This document shows, one piece after another, positions 27,293 to 37,341 of a DNA stretch of 64,000 nt (position 1 is its first letter; each line of letters starts with the position of its first letter). The notes beneath the pieces are model-generated. The model was given only the letters and a program-made list of their open reading frames with translations. It ran no database searches and was not told the origin of the DNA. A program made the translations under genes and the position numbers. Origin of the DNA: Microbacterium psychrotolerans (lineage in GTDB: Bacteria > Actinomycetota > Actinomycetes > Actinomycetales > Microbacteriaceae); the NCBI RefSeq assembly GCF_031085295.1, contig NZ_JAVFWO010000003.1, positions 1 through 64,000 of the forward strand, read 5' to 3'.

Positions 27293-27338
27293 CGTCCGGG
27301 GCGCACGCGGTACGCCCCGGACGACACTCGTGCGCCCC
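27293..27338 (-). terminator. Overlapping alternative hairpins downstream of the LacI gene
   Basis: CGTCCGGGGCG/CGCCCCGGACG (27293-27303 with 27313-27323) and GGGGCGCACG/CGTGCGCCCC (27298-27307 with 27329-27338) are perfect stems that share bases and exclude each other. The LacI gene ends at 27364 on the minus strand, so the element sits in its 3' untranslated region. Likely a terminator. Confidence 0.5.
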
Positions 27339-27363
27339 GAACGCGCGAGGAGGTCACGGGGAC

Positions 27364-28362
27364 TCAGGTCGAGCCGCGCCCGATCAGCTGCGTCGCGAGC
27401 ACGATGGGGGAGGTCGGCAGGGGAGCGCCCGCGGCGGCATCCGTCAATGCGGTGACGGCGGCCGCGGCCATCTCGCGGATCGGCTGGCGCACGGTGGTGA
27501 GCGGCGGTGTGAGCCAGCGGGCGCCGCGCAGGTCGTCGAAGCCGACGACGAGCACGTCGTCGGGGATGCGGCGCCCCGTCGCCGCGGCAGCGGCGTACAC
27601 GCCCGCGGCCATCTCGTCGGAGCACGCGAAGACGCCGAGCCGTTCGCCGGGCCGGAGCGCGCGCAGCACGGGCAGCGCGGCTTCGCGCGCGGCCGCTCCA
27701 CCCCAGTCGGCCTGCACCGCGATCAGGTCGGCGTCCGGGCGGACGAGTCGCAGCGCCTCGCGGAAGCCGGTGTTCCGCGCGCGACCGTAGCGATACGGCG
27801 GTGACCCGAGCACCACCGCGAACCGGGTCGCGCCGCGTTCGGCCAGGTGCATCGCCGCGGCCGCGCCGCCCTCGCGGTCGGTCGTGCGAACGCTGGTGAG
27901 ACCGCGCGACGTCTCGGCCTGCGGATCCATCAGCACGACCGGGATCTCGGCATCGTTGAGCGCCGCCAGTTGCGACGCAGTCGGTGAGATGAGCCCGAGC
28001 ACCACGCCCGCCGAACCGCGCCTGCGGATGCGCATCGGCCAGTCGTCGTCGGGGGTGTCGCGCTCCTCGGTCAGCACGAGGTCGTATCCGGCGGCGGCTG
28101 CCGCACTGCGGGCGCCGGCGGTCACCTCGTCGGAGTACGCGTTGTGGAACCAGCCGAGCACCAGGTCGACGAGGCGCGCCGATCCCGGCGGCCGCCCGCC
28201 CGCGGCGGGGTCGCGGGTGTAGCCGAGTGCGCGGGCGGCCGTCAGCACACGACGCCGGGTCGCGGGGGCGAGGTCTCCGCGGCCCGACAGCGCGCGGGAC
28301 GCCGTCGCCACACTCACCCCCGCGGCCGCCGCGACAGCGGCAAGGCTCACGCGCGCAGACAC
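27364..28362 (-). CDS. LacI-family transcriptional regulator
   Basis: 332 residues from GTG 28362. The N-terminal HTH reads VSLAAVAAAAGVSVATASRALSGRGDLAPATRRRV, then a LacI hinge and a periplasmic-binding-like sensor domain (LVLGWFHNAYSDEVTAGARS, GVVLGLISPTASQL, VLVVGFDDLRGARWLTPPLTTVRQP). A longer upstream reading frame is a shadow of the divergent gene. Divergent from the Gfo/Idh-ThuA-Gfo/Idh-GH51 operon, so it probably represses that operon and senses an arabinose- or xylose-derived sugar (inference). Confidence 0.9.
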   Translation of the reverse strand: MSARVSLAAVAAAAGVSVATASRALSGRGDLAPATRRRVLTAARALGYTRDPAAGGRPPGSARLVDLVLGWFHNAYSDEVTAGARSAAAAAGYDLVLTEERDTPDDDWPMRIRRRGSAGVVLGLISPTASQLAALNDAEIPVVLMDPQAETSRGLTSVRTTDREGGAAAAMHLAERGATRFAVVLGSPPYRYGRARNTGFREALRLVRPDADLIAVQADWGGAAAREAALPVLRALRPGERLGVFACSDEMAAGVYAAAAATGRRIPDDVLVVGFDDLRGARWLTPPLTTVRQPIREMAAAAVTALTDAAAGAPLPTSPIVLATQLIGRGST

Positions 28363-28491
28363 CGGCCGCCTTGCCTGGACGCGTGCCCGTGAGACGTCAC
28401 CTGACTGCCGAGAGGGCGGGTGGATCCCATGGTCTCGGCGACCAGATGACCTCTCGGCGGCACCGCACCACTTTCGCGCACGCGGGAGGTT

Positions 28492-28499
28492 TTGCGCAA
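28492..28499. promoter_or_regulatory. Candidate LacI half-site palindrome TTGCGCAA
   Basis: A palindromic octamer with the central CG usual for LacI-family operators (TTTTGCGCAACTT context) lies 58 bases before the divergent Gfo/Idh start. A related TTTCGCGCA lies 20 bases upstream (28472-28480). The extended arms are imperfect. Confidence 0.4.
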
Positions 28500-28557
28500 C
28501 TTTGTCGCGGCGCCGAGCGGGCGATGGCATCGTCTGTGGCTGGAAAGGGCACACCCG

Positions 28558-29775
28558 ATGACGACGACGACATCGCCGCTGCGGATCGCACTGATCGGCA
28601 CCGGCTTCATGGGCCGCATGCACACCCACGCGTGGCGCACCGCGCCGCGCTTCTTCGACCTGCCGCTGACGCCGCAGCCGGCGCTGCTCGTCGGCCATCG
28701 CGCCGACGCGACGGCCGAGGCTGCAGCGCGCTGGGAGTGGCCGGAGCACACGGTCGACTGGCGCGAGGCCGTCGAACGCGACGACATCGACGTGGTCGAC
28801 ATCTGCACCCCCGGGCAGACCCACGCCGAGATCGCGCTCGCCGCGCTCGCCGCCGGAAAGCACGTGCTGTGCGAGAAGCCCCTGGCGAACTCCGTCGCCG
28901 AGGCGGAGCAGATGACGGATGCCGCATCCCGCGCCGACGTCGTCGCCATGTGCGGCTTCAGCTACCGCCGCACCCCCGCACTCACCCTCGCCCGAGAGCT
29001 CATCGCAGCGGGCCGCGTCGGCGAGATCCGGCACGTGAGGGCGCAGTACCTGCAGGACTGGCTGAGCGACCCCGACGCGCCCCACACCTGGCGCCTGGAC
29101 CGCGATCGGGCGGGCTCCGGTGCACTGGGCGACATCGGCGCCCACAGCATCGACACCGCGCAATGGCTCACTGGGCAGGACATCACGGCGGTCTCGGCGA
29201 CCCTGCGCACGTTCGTCACCTCGCGGCCGCGTCGCGGGGCGGTGGAGGGTCTGGGCGGCGTCGCCGCCGACACTTCCGATCGGCTCCCGGTCACCGTCGA
29301 CGACGCGGCAGCCTTCACCGCCCGCTTCGACGGCGGCGCCCTCGGCGTCTTCGAGGCGACGCGCCTGGCGACCGGACGCCGCAACGCCAACCGCATCGAG
29401 ATCAACGGCGACCGCGGCGCGATCGCGTTCGACTTCGAGCGGATGAACGAGCTCGAGGTCTACGACGCCGCCGCCGATGTCGCGCAGGGCTTCCGGCGCG
29501 TGCAGGTCACCGAGGCGCAGCATCCGTATGCCGGCGCGTGGTGGCCCGTCGGCCACGGCCTCGGGTACGAGCACCTGTTCACGCACCAGGCCGTCGACTT
29601 CGTGCGCGCCGTCGCCGGCGAGATCCCGGTGTCGCCCACCTTCGCCGACGCGACCCAGGTGCAGCGCGTGCTCGCCGCGGTCGAGCAGAGCGCCGCGCAC
29701 GACAGCATCCTGACGACGGTCGCCGCCGGCGCCGTCGACGCCCCCGAACACCCCCTGGAAGGGAACCTCTCATGA
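28558..29775 (+). CDS. Gfo/Idh/MocA-family oxidoreductase
   Basis: 405 residues from ATG 28558. The Rossmann motif is IALIGTGFMGRMHTHAW, the family motif HVLCEKPLANSVAEAEQM (Lys about residue 105), and the substrate-side conserved GDIGAHSIDTAQWL. First gene of a four-gene unit (Gfo/Idh, ThuA, Gfo/Idh, GH51), each joined to the next by a four-base overlap. Probably oxidises or rearranges a sugar released by the glycosidase. The exact reaction is unknown. Regulated by the divergent LacI protein. Confidence 0.88.
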   Translation: MTTTTSPLRIALIGTGFMGRMHTHAWRTAPRFFDLPLTPQPALLVGHRADATAEAAARWEWPEHTVDWREAVERDDIDVVDICTPGQTHAEIALAALAAGKHVLCEKPLANSVAEAEQMTDAASRADVVAMCGFSYRRTPALTLARELIAAGRVGEIRHVRAQYLQDWLSDPDAPHTWRLDRDRAGSGALGDIGAHSIDTAQWLTGQDITAVSATLRTFVTSRPRRGAVEGLGGVAADTSDRLPVTVDDAAAFTARFDGGALGVFEATRLATGRRNANRIEINGDRGAIAFDFERMNELEVYDAAADVAQGFRRVQVTEAQHPYAGAWWPVGHGLGYEHLFTHQAVDFVRAVAGEIPVSPTFADATQVQRVLAAVEQSAAHDSILTTVAAGAVDAPEHPLEGNLS

Positions 29776-30464
29776 CCCGCACCGCCCTCGTCGTCCGTGG
29801 CGGATGGGACGGACACCACCCGGTCGAGGCGACCGAGCTCTTCCTGCCGTTCCTCCGTGACAGCGGCTTCGACGTCACGGTCGAAGAGGACCCGCAGGTG
29901 TACGCCGACGCCGACCGCATGGCCGCGACCGACCTCGTGCTGCAGTCCGTCACCATGTCGCAGGCCTCTAACGAGGCTGTGCGCGGTCTGCGTGAGGCCG
30001 TCGCCGCCGGCACGGGTCTGGCCGGCTGGCATGGCGGCATCGCCGACTCGTTCCGCGCGAGCTCGGACTACCTGCAGCTCGTGGGCGGCCAGTTCGCCAC
30101 CCACCCCTCCAAGCACCCCGACGAGGTTCACGGCGACCAGACCGACAACTACCTGGACTACACGGTCGAGGTCACCGACCTGGGTCGCAGGCACGAGATC
30201 ACCGCCGGCATCGACGACTTCCGGCTCACCACCGAGCAGTACTGGGTGCTCCACGACGACCTCATCGATGTCCTCGCCACGACCACCCACCCGGTGCAGC
30301 CATACCATCCGTGGCATCGGCCCATCACGTCGCCGGCCGTGTGGACGCGGGACTGGGGCCAGGGGCGCGTCTTCGTGTCGACACCGGGTCACAGCCTCGA
30401 CGTGCTGCAGGACGTCAACGTCCGCACCATCATCGAGCGCGGCATCCTGTGGGCGGCGCGATGA
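29772..30464 (+). CDS. ThuA-domain protein
   Basis: A glutamine-amidotransferase-like-fold protein of 230 residues. The ThuA signature [16 protein letters not shown] (about residues 77-92) is followed by GHEI-like [24 protein letters not shown] and later [21 protein letters not shown]. ThuA proteins accompany Gfo/Idh dehydrogenases in disaccharide catabolism (3-keto-sugar routes). It overlaps both neighbours by four bases. The catalytic role is poorly understood; a lyase or isomerase function on keto-sugars is a reasonable inference. Confidence 0.88.
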   Translation: MTRTALVVRGGWDGHHPVEATELFLPFLRDSGFDVTVEEDPQVYADADRMAATDLVLQSVTMSQASNEAVRGLREAVAAGTGLAGWHGGIADSFRASSDYLQLVGGQFATHPSKHPDEVHGDQTDNYLDYTVEVTDLGRRHEITAGIDDFRLTTEQYWVLHDDLIDVLATTTHPVQPYHPWHRPITSPAVWTRDWGQGRVFVSTPGHSLDVLQDVNVRTIIERGILWAAR

Positions 30465-31555
30465 CCGCCGGCAGCGCGACCGACATCGGCATCGTCGGGC
30501 TCGGCGTCATCTCGCGGCAGTACCTCGACACGCTCGGCGGCGCCGAGGGCGTGCGGATCGTCGCCGTCGCCGACCTCGACGCCTCACGAGCGCAGGCCGC
30601 GGCCGACAGCATCCCCGGGTGCCGCGCGCTCGGCACCGACGAGCTGCTCGCCGATCCCGGCGTCGGCACCGTCCTCAACCTCACGATCCCCGCCGCGCAC
30701 GCCGAGGTGGCGCTGGCAGCCATCGCGCACGGCAAGGACGTCTTCGGCGAGAAGCCGCTCGCGGCGACGCTCGCCGACGCGACGCAGGTCGTCGATGCCG
30801 CAGCGGCTGCGGGCGTCCGCGTCGGGAGTGCGCCCGACACGGTGCTCGGCACGGGGGTGCAGACCGCCCGCGCCGCGATCGACGACGGCCTGATCGGCCG
30901 GCCGGTGTCGGCATCCGCGATGTGGATCTCGGCGGGCCACGAGTCGTGGCACCCGCATCCCGACTTCTACTACCGCGAGGGCGGCGGACCGCTGCTCGAC
31001 ATGGGCCCGTACTACGTCACCTCGCTCGTGCAGCTGCTCGGGCCCGTCGCCGCCGTGTCGGGTGCCGCATCGCGCTCGCGCGACGTCCGTGTCATCGGCA
31101 CCGGGCCCCGGGCGGGCGAGAGCATCGGCGTCGACGTCGACACCCACCTCACCGGCATCCTGCACCACGCGTCCGGCGCGATCTCGACCGTGACCATGAG
31201 CTTCGACGGCGTCCGGTCGACTGCCGCGCCGATCGAGGTGCACGGCGTCGACGGATCGCTGATCGTGCCCGACCCCAACATGTTCGCGGGGGACGTGCAG
31301 CTCCACCTCCGGAGCGGCTCGTGGGAGACGCTCGAGCCGTCCGCCGGCTACGCCGACGCCGGCCGGGGCATCGGCCTGCTCGACTTCGTCGCCGGTCCCG
31401 CGCGGGCGAGCGGCGCGATCGCGCTGCACGTCCTGGAGATCATGACCGCCCTGTCGGACTCGGCGGCATCCGGCGTGCGCGTGCCGCTGCGCACCACCGC
31501 GGAGCGCCCCTCCCTCGTTCCCCTGACCCCCGCATCCGACTGGAGAAGCCTGTGA
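30461..31555 (+). CDS. Gfo/Idh/MocA-family oxidoreductase
   Basis: 364 residues. The Rossmann motif is [19 protein letters not shown] and the family motif [38 protein letters not shown] and [16 protein letters not shown] are shared almost word for word with the 8079-9206 protein, so these two are close paralogues within the window. Coupled to ThuA upstream and to GH51 downstream (GTGA). Together with ThuA it suggests an oxidative route for arabinosides or xylosides. Confidence 0.88.
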   Translation: MTAGSATDIGIVGLGVISRQYLDTLGGAEGVRIVAVADLDASRAQAAADSIPGCRALGTDELLADPGVGTVLNLTIPAAHAEVALAAIAHGKDVFGEKPLAATLADATQVVDAAAAAGVRVGSAPDTVLGTGVQTARAAIDDGLIGRPVSASAMWISAGHESWHPHPDFYYREGGGPLLDMGPYYVTSLVQLLGPVAAVSGAASRSRDVRVIGTGPRAGESIGVDVDTHLTGILHHASGAISTVTMSFDGVRSTAAPIEVHGVDGSLIVPDPNMFAGDVQLHLRSGSWETLEPSAGYADAGRGIGLLDFVAGPARASGAIALHVLEIMTALSDSAASGVRVPLRTTAERPSLVPLTPASDWRSL

Positions 31556-33057
31556 CCACGGCCCGCGCCGTCATCGACCTCGACGTCCCCGGAGACGTCA
31601 TCAGCCGCCACCTCTACGGCCACTTCGCCGAGCACCTCGGCCGCTGCATCTACGGCGGCTTCTGGGTCGGCGAGGACTCGGCGATCCCGAACGTGCGCGG
31701 CATCCGCTCCGACGTCGTGGAGGCGCTGCGGGCGCTCGGCATCCCGAACCTCCGCTGGCCCGGGGGCTGCTTCGCCGATGAGTACCACTGGCGCGACGGC
31801 ATCGGACCGCGTGAGAACCGCCCGCAGATGATCAACTCGCACTGGGGCGACGTGGTGGAGAACAACCACTTCGGCACGCACGAGTTCATGGACCTGTGCG
31901 AGATGCTCGGCGCCGACGCATACGTCAACGGCAACGTCGGCAGCGGCACGGTGCGCGAGATGAGCGAGTGGGTCGAGTACCTGACGCGCGACGGCGACAG
32001 CCCGATGGCGCGCCTGCGGCGCGAGAACGGCCGCGACGAGCCCTGGCGCGTGCCCTTCTGGGGCATCGGCAACGAGGCGTGGGGCTGCGGCGGCAACATG
32101 ACCGCCGAGCAGTACGCTCTCGAGGCCCGCCGCTACGGCACGTTCTGCCGCAACCACGGTGGCAACGAGCTCTACCGCATCGCGGCAGGCGCGTCCGACG
32201 ACGACATCACCTGGACACGCGCGCTCATGGAGTCGCTCGGCTGCCTGACGTGCGGCTCGCAGCCGGCGCCGGTGTTCCAGGGCGTCTCGTTCCACTACTA
32301 CACGCACGCCGGTGCGGGCATCAACACCGAGCCGGCCGTCGAGTTCTCGACCGAGCAGTACTACGGCACGATGCGCAAGGCGATCGACATCGAGCGGGTC
32401 ATCCGCCGGCACGAAGCCGTCATGGACTCCTACGACCCGGACCGCAAGGTGGGCCTCATCCTCGACGAGTGGGGCACCTGGTGGAACGTGGAGGCCGGCA
32501 CCAACCCCGGCTTCCTGTTCCAGCAGAACACCGTGCGCGACGCCCTGGTCGCCGCCGTGCACTTCGACGCCTTCCACCGCCACGCCGGGCGGCTGAAGAT
32601 GGCGAACATCGCACAGACGCTCAACGTGCTGCAGGCGATGATCCTCACCGACGACGACGGCGCGATGGTGCTCACCCCGACCTACCACGTGTTCGAGATG
32701 AATCGCGGGCACCACGACGCGACCGCACTGCCGGCCCACGTGCTCGAGACCCCGACGGCGACCGACGACGTGCCGGCGCTGTCGGTGTCGGCGTCGACGA
32801 CCGACGACTCGGCGCTCGTGTCGCTGTCGAACCTGTCGCTCGACACGCCGCTCGACGTGCGCGTCGACCTGCGGGGTCGCACGGCCACCGTGCGCCGTGC
32901 CCGCGTGCTGACGGGGGCGGATGCCGCCTCCCACAACACTCCCGAGAGCCCCGACGCCGTCGCACCGGCGTCGCTCGAGACGTCGATCGATGCGGGTGTG
33001 CTGACCGTCTCGCTGCCGCCGCACTCCTTCGCCACCGTGGAGCTCGACCTGGCGTAA
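31552..33057 (+). CDS. GH51 alpha-L-arabinofuranosidase, intracellular
   Basis: 501 residues from GTG 31552, overlapping the previous stop. The glycoside hydrolase family 51 barrel is clear: [19 protein letters not shown], the acid/base Glu in [13 protein letters not shown] (about residue 174), and the nucleophile Glu in [15 protein letters not shown] (about residue 305). A C-terminal beta domain follows. There is no signal peptide, so arabinosides must be imported first. A strong terminator follows. Removes arabinofuranosyl groups from arabinoxylan or arabinan fragments. Confidence 0.93.
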   Translation: MTTARAVIDLDVPGDVISRHLYGHFAEHLGRCIYGGFWVGEDSAIPNVRGIRSDVVEALRALGIPNLRWPGGCFADEYHWRDGIGPRENRPQMINSHWGDVVENNHFGTHEFMDLCEMLGADAYVNGNVGSGTVREMSEWVEYLTRDGDSPMARLRRENGRDEPWRVPFWGIGNEAWGCGGNMTAEQYALEARRYGTFCRNHGGNELYRIAAGASDDDITWTRALMESLGCLTCGSQPAPVFQGVSFHYYTHAGAGINTEPAVEFSTEQYYGTMRKAIDIERVIRRHEAVMDSYDPDRKVGLILDEWGTWWNVEAGTNPGFLFQQNTVRDALVAAVHFDAFHRHAGRLKMANIAQTLNVLQAMILTDDDGAMVLTPTYHVFEMNRGHHDATALPAHVLETPTATDDVPALSVSASTTDDSALVSLSNLSLDTPLDVRVDLRGRTATVRRARVLTGADAASHNTPESPDAVAPASLETSIDAGVLTVSLPPHSFATVELDLA

Positions 33058-33074
33058 CGGGCGCACGACGGCAC

Positions 33075-33113
33075 GAAGAGGGCCCCGCGGCGCGATGCCG
33101 CGGGGCCCTCTTC
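33075..33113. terminator. Strong bidirectional terminator after GH51 and GH3 genes
   Basis: A 17-bp perfect stem (GAAGAGGGCCCCGCGGC with complement) around a GCGAT loop, with a TCTTT run on the plus side. Lies between convergent stops. Confidence 0.9.
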
Positions 33114-33132
33114 TCTTTCGAGGTGGTTCGGC

Positions 33133-35436
33133 TCAGCGCACGGGCAGGGCGTCCGCGCCGGTCCGGACCGTCGCCGTCGCGGTGCGGAGATCCGCCGCCG
33201 TGACGACGTGGACGTTGCCGGTCAACTCGACCCGCGCCTCCGCGTCGCGCTGCGCGCACGAGGGGCCGACCCAGAGGTCGATCTCGCCCGGCTCGACGAT
33301 GCGGCGACCGTCGCGCCCGGTGAACGCCAGGCGTGCGGCCGGCACGGCGAAGCTCACCGCCACCGATTCGCCGGGCTCCAGCGACACCCGCTGGTACGCC
33401 AGCAGCTGAGCGACCGGGCGCGTGACCGACGCCACCCGATCCCGTGCGTACAGCTGCACGACATCCGTTCCCAGCCGGTCGCCGGTGTTGGCGACGACGA
33501 CCGAGACATCCAGGATGCCGTCGGTCGCGGCATCCGCCGTGATCAGCGATCCGCGCTCGAACGTCGTGTACGTCAGACCGTGGCCGAACGGCAGGGCGGG
33601 GGTGTTGTCGGCGCTCGTGATCTCGGTCGGCCCGCCGAGCACCGGGTGCAGGTAGGTGTACGGCTGGGCGCCGGCCGACCGGGGGAGCGACACGGGCAGG
33701 TGCCCGGACGGCTCGGTGCGGCCGGACAGGATCCCCGCGATGGCGGGTCCGCCCTCCTCGCCCGGGAAGAAGGCCTGCAGCACCGCACTCGCGGCGCCCG
33801 GTCCCTCGAGCATCCAGCCGATCGCGTACGGGCGTCCTGAGACGACCACGACGGTCGTCGGTGTGCCGGTCGCGATGACCGCCTCGACCAGGCGACGCTG
33901 TACGCCGGGCAGCTCGAGGTCGTCGACGTCGTTGCCCTCGCCCACGGTGCCGCGGCCGAACAGTCCGGCCCGATCGCCCACGACGACGATCGCCACGTCG
34001 GCGGCCGCGGCCGCCTCCACTGCGGCGGCGATCCCGGTGGTGTCGGGATCCTCGACCTCGCAGCCGCGCTCCAGCACCACGTCGGCGCCGGCGAACTCGC
34101 CGAGCAGCGCCTCGGCGATGCTGGGCATCTCGAACCCCAGGGGAGTGCCCGGGTGGTGCGCGAGCACGTGGTTCGCGAACGAGTAGCAGCCCATCAGCGA
34201 TTCGGCCGAGTCGGCGTTGGGGCCGATCAGCGCGATCCGCCCGGGAGTCGCGAGGGGCAGCAGGCCGTCGTTGGTCAGCAGGACGACCGATTCCTCGGCG
34301 GCACGGCGCGCCAGGGCACGCAGCCCGGGATCGTCCAGGTCGATCTCGGTGGGCGGCGCCTCGAAGTCGGCGTCGAGCAGCCCCAGCCGCTCCTTCTGCG
34401 CGAGGACGCGCAGCACGGCACGGTCGACGAGCTCGACCTCGTCGGGATGCGCGGCGAGCCGGGCCCGCAGGGGCCCCGCGAACGCGTCGGCGGTGGGCAG
34501 CTCGACGTCGATGCCGGCGCGGAGGGCAAGCACTGCCGCCTCGCCGAGATCGCCGGCGACGCCGTGGAGCGAGTGCAGGAACGCGACCGAGAAGTAGTCG
34601 GCGACGACCGTGCCCTCGAACCCCCACTCGTCCCGCAGCAGAGCTGTGAGCAGAGCGGGGTCCGAGGCCACGGGAACGCCGTCGATCTCGGCATACGAGT
34701 TCATGACCGACTGCACGCCGCCGTCGCGGATCGCCATCTCGAACGGCGGCAGCACGACATCCTGCAGCCGCCGCCGGCCCATCTGCACGGGGGCGTGGTT
34801 GCGGCCCGCCTGCGATGCGGAGTACCCGGCGAAGTGCTTGAGGGTCGCATCGACCCCGGCCGACTGCAGCCCGCGCACGTACGCGGTGCCGATCGTGCCG
34901 ACGACGTAGGGATCCTCGGCGATGCACTCGTCGACGCGGCCCCAGCGGGGATCGGTGACGACGTCGAGCACGGGGGCGAGACCCTGGTGGATCCCCAGAG
35001 CGGCCATCGACCGGCCGATCGCCGCGCCGAGCTCCTCGGTCAGCTCGGGGTCGAACGCGGCACCCCATGCCAAGGGCGTCGGGAACGTCGCGGCCTTCCA
35101 CGCCGCGAGACCGGTCAGGCACTCCTCGTGCACGATCGCCGGAATGCCGAGGCGGGTCTCGGCACGCAGGCGCCGCTGCTCCGCCCAGAGCCACTCGGCC
35201 CGCGCGATCGGATCCACGGGACGCGTGCCGTACACGCGGGTGAGGTGACCGAGGCCATGGAGGGTCGCTTCTTCGTACGGCCCGGTGTTGCCGCGCTCGC
35301 CGGCCATCGGGGCGACGACCTCGCCGCCCTTGTCGACCCAGTAGCCGACGAGTTGCGCGAGCTTCTCGTCCAGCGTCATCTGCGCGTGGACGGACTGCAC
35401 CCGCGGCGAGACCGCGGGCATCACAACGCCGCTCAT
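33133..35436 (-). CDS. GH3 glycoside hydrolase (beta-xylosidase/beta-glucosidase type)
   Basis: 767 residues from ATG 35436; a longer frame continues upstream through the permease gene and is rejected. The N-terminal GH3 barrel has LAPVLDVVTDPRWGRVDECIAEDP, KHFAGY, and the nucleophile Asp in FEGTVVADYFSV. An alpha/beta sandwich (GEEGGPAIAGILSG, PLPFGHGLTYTTF) and a fibronectin III-like end follow. No signal peptide is present. The start overlaps the stop of the permease gene, so it is the last gene of the ABC operon and hydrolyses imported oligosaccharides in the cytoplasm. Xylo-oligosaccharides fit the neighbourhood. Confidence 0.9.
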   Translation of the reverse strand: MSGVVMPAVSPRVQSVHAQMTLDEKLAQLVGYWVDKGGEVVAPMAGERGNTGPYEEATLHGLGHLTRVYGTRPVDPIARAEWLWAEQRRLRAETRLGIPAIVHEECLTGLAAWKAATFPTPLAWGAAFDPELTEELGAAIGRSMAALGIHQGLAPVLDVVTDPRWGRVDECIAEDPYVVGTIGTAYVRGLQSAGVDATLKHFAGYSASQAGRNHAPVQMGRRRLQDVVLPPFEMAIRDGGVQSVMNSYAEIDGVPVASDPALLTALLRDEWGFEGTVVADYFSVAFLHSLHGVAGDLGEAAVLALRAGIDVELPTADAFAGPLRARLAAHPDEVELVDRAVLRVLAQKERLGLLDADFEAPPTEIDLDDPGLRALARRAAEESVVLLTNDGLLPLATPGRIALIGPNADSAESLMGCYSFANHVLAHHPGTPLGFEMPSIAEALLGEFAGADVVLERGCEVEDPDTTGIAAAVEAAAAADVAIVVVGDRAGLFGRGTVGEGNDVDDLELPGVQRRLVEAVIATGTPTTVVVVSGRPYAIGWMLEGPGAASAVLQAFFPGEEGGPAIAGILSGRTEPSGHLPVSLPRSAGAQPYTYLHPVLGGPTEITSADNTPALPFGHGLTYTTFERGSLITADAATDGILDVSVVVANTGDRLGTDVVQLYARDRVASVTRPVAQLLAYQRVSLEPGESVAVSFAVPAARLAFTGRDGRRIVEPGEIDLWVGPSCAQRDAEARVELTGNVHVVTAADLRTATATVRTGADALPVR

Positions 35437-36329
35437 CCCTTGACCGCCCCCGTCAGGCCGCCGACGATCCGCCGCTCGAAGAGGCTGAAGAACACCAGCG
35501 CGGGCAGCATCGACAGTGACGTGAACGCGAGCACCTTCGCCGTGTCGACGGAGTACTGCGACGAGAACGCCTGGACACCCAGCGGGAGGGTGAACTGTGC
35601 CTCGTCGTTCAGGATGAACAGCGGCAGCAGGTAGCCGTTCCAGCTTCCGATGAAGGCGAGGATGCCGACGGTGATCACTCCGGGCACTGCGAGCGGGAGC
35701 ACCATCCGCCAGAAGAACGACAGGCGACCGCAACCGTCGATGTAGGCGGCCTCCTGGATCTCGTCCGGGATCGCCTTCAGGAACGGGACGAGGATGATGA
35801 TCGTCGTCGGCAGCGCGAACGCGATCTGCGGCAGGATGACGCCGGGCAGCGTGTTCATCAGCCCGAGGTTGCGCACCACGATGTACAGCGGCGTGATCGC
35901 CACCGTGATCGGGAACATCAGGCCGGCGGCGAACAGCGCGTACAGCGCCCCGCGACCGGCGAAGCTGTACCGGGCGATCACGTAGCTGGCCATGAGGCCG
36001 AGCGCCACCGCGCCGACGGTCGTCGCGAGGGCGACCATCGTCGAGTTGAGCACCTCGGTCCAGAACAGTCCGCTGGTGAGGACGTCGACGTAGTTCTGCG
36101 GGTTCCAGCTCACCGGCAGGCCCGACGGGTCGACGGTGATCTCTGAGTTGGTGCGGAAGCCGCCGATGATGATGTAGAGCACCGGCCCGAGCATCAGCGC
36201 GATGATGACCAGGGCGATGAAGTACACCGCCGGGCTGCCCCAGGGGAGCTTGTTGACGTCGCGGCGGCGTCCGGGCACCGTGTCGCGCAGCGTGATGGTC
36301 CGGGTGCTCATCGAGTCCGTGGAGCTCAC
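35433..36329 (-). CDS. ABC sugar transporter permease (MalG type)
   Basis: 298 residues with about six membrane helices and the permease EAA loop EIQEAAYIDGCGRLSFFWRMVLPLAVPGV (about residues 200-228), the site that contacts the ATPase. It pairs with the permease upstream and the lipoprotein receptor. The ATG overlaps the stop of the MalF-type gene by four bases. No ATPase is encoded in the operon; a shared MsiK-like ATPase elsewhere is the usual actinobacterial solution. Confidence 0.92.
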   Translation of the reverse strand: MSSTDSMSTRTITLRDTVPGRRRDVNKLPWGSPAVYFIALVIIALMLGPVLYIIIGGFRTNSEITVDPSGLPVSWNPQNYVDVLTSGLFWTEVLNSTMVALATTVGAVALGLMASYVIARYSFAGRGALYALFAAGLMFPITVAITPLYIVVRNLGLMNTLPGVILPQIAFALPTTIIILVPFLKAIPDEIQEAAYIDGCGRLSFFWRMVLPLAVPGVITVGILAFIGSWNGYLLPLFILNDEAQFTLPLGVQAFSSQYSVDTAKVLAFTSLSMLPALVFFSLFERRIVGGLTGAVKG

Positions 36330-37339
36330 TTGACGCCCCTCTCTGTGATGGCCCCCGCGGTGTCACGGCGCAGGATCGTGCGCTGGTAGATCAGGGCGAC
36401 CACCAGCGAGATGACGAAGATGACGACGGCGACGGCACTGCCATAGCCGAAGTTGCCGGAGTTGCGGCCGGTCGCGACCATGTAGATCGCCATCGTGTTG
36501 GTGCCCGCGACGGACGACACGTACTGGCCCCAGATGATGTACACGAGGTCGAACAGCTGCAGCGCGCCGATGATCGACAGGAACGCCCAGATGCGCAGGG
36601 TGGGCCCCAGCAGCGGGAGGGTGATGGTCCGCTGGATCTGCCAGTAGGACGCGCCGTCGATCGCGGCGGCCTCGTACAGCTCCTGGGGGATGCCCTGGAG
36701 CCCTGCGAGGAAGAGGATGACGGCGAACCCGATGTACTTCCAGGTCAGGATCGCCATGAGGGTCCAGATCGCGATGCTGGGGTCGGCGAGCCAGTCCTGC
36801 GCGAGCCAGCTGAGACCGACCTTCTCGAGGAAGCCGTTCACCGCTCCGTTGGTAGCCAGCATGAGGCTGAACCCGGTGCCGACGATGACCTCGGCGATCA
36901 CGTAGGGGACGAAGATGAGGACGCGGATGACGGACTGACCGCGCATCCTGCGGTTCAGCAGCAGCGCCAGCAGGATCGCGATCGGGCCCTGGAGCACGAG
37001 CGAGGCGACGACGATGAAGGCGTTGTGGCCGAGCGCCTGCTGGAAGATCGGGTCGGTGAAGATCGTGACGTAGTTCTGCAGGCCGATGAAGTCGGTCGCC
37101 GGGCCGAAGCCCGACCAGCGGAAGAACCCGTAGTACGCGGCCATGATGACCGGGAAGATCACGAAGCCGACGAAGAAGATCAGGGCCGGCCCCACCAGGA
37201 TCGCGACTTCGAGGCGGCCGGCCCAGCCTAGGCCTCGGGGGCGCCGGCGGCCCTGCGGCACCGACGGGGGCGGCGTCATGCCGCCCCCGTCGTGCTCTGC
37301 AAGGCCGCGAGCGTCGGAAGACATCTCGCGGGTAGACAC
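36326..37339 (-). CDS. ABC sugar transporter permease (MalF type)
   Basis: 337 residues. GTG 37339 is preferred (AGGG seven bases upstream); ATG 37324 is the alternative. A Pro/Arg-rich cytosolic start is followed by six membrane helices and the EAA loop QELYEAAAIDGASYWQIQRTITLPLLGPT. Operon order is receptor, MalF-type, MalG-type, GH3. Expected to import an oligosaccharide such as a xyloside or glucoside. Confidence 0.9.
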   Translation of the reverse strand: MSTREMSSDARGLAEHDGGGMTPPPSVPQGRRRPRGLGWAGRLEVAILVGPALIFFVGFVIFPVIMAAYYGFFRWSGFGPATDFIGLQNYVTIFTDPIFQQALGHNAFIVVASLVLQGPIAILLALLLNRRMRGQSVIRVLIFVPYVIAEVIVGTGFSLMLATNGAVNGFLEKVGLSWLAQDWLADPSIAIWTLMAILTWKYIGFAVILFLAGLQGIPQELYEAAAIDGASYWQIQRTITLPLLGPTLRIWAFLSIIGALQLFDLVYIIWGQYVSSVAGTNTMAIYMVATGRNSGNFGYGSAVAVVIFVISLVVALIYQRTILRRDTAGAITERGVK

Positions 37340-37341
37340 GA

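Noticed and set aside
27364..29751. 795-residue frame covering the LacI gene
   Set aside because: The N-terminal 460 residues are antisense to the Gfo/Idh gene; the LacI HTH starts at 28362.
29797..31551. N-terminal half of a 1086-residue frame ahead of GH51
   Set aside because: Arg/Ser-rich shadow of the ThuA and Gfo/Idh genes; GH51 starts at the GTG coupled to the previous stop.
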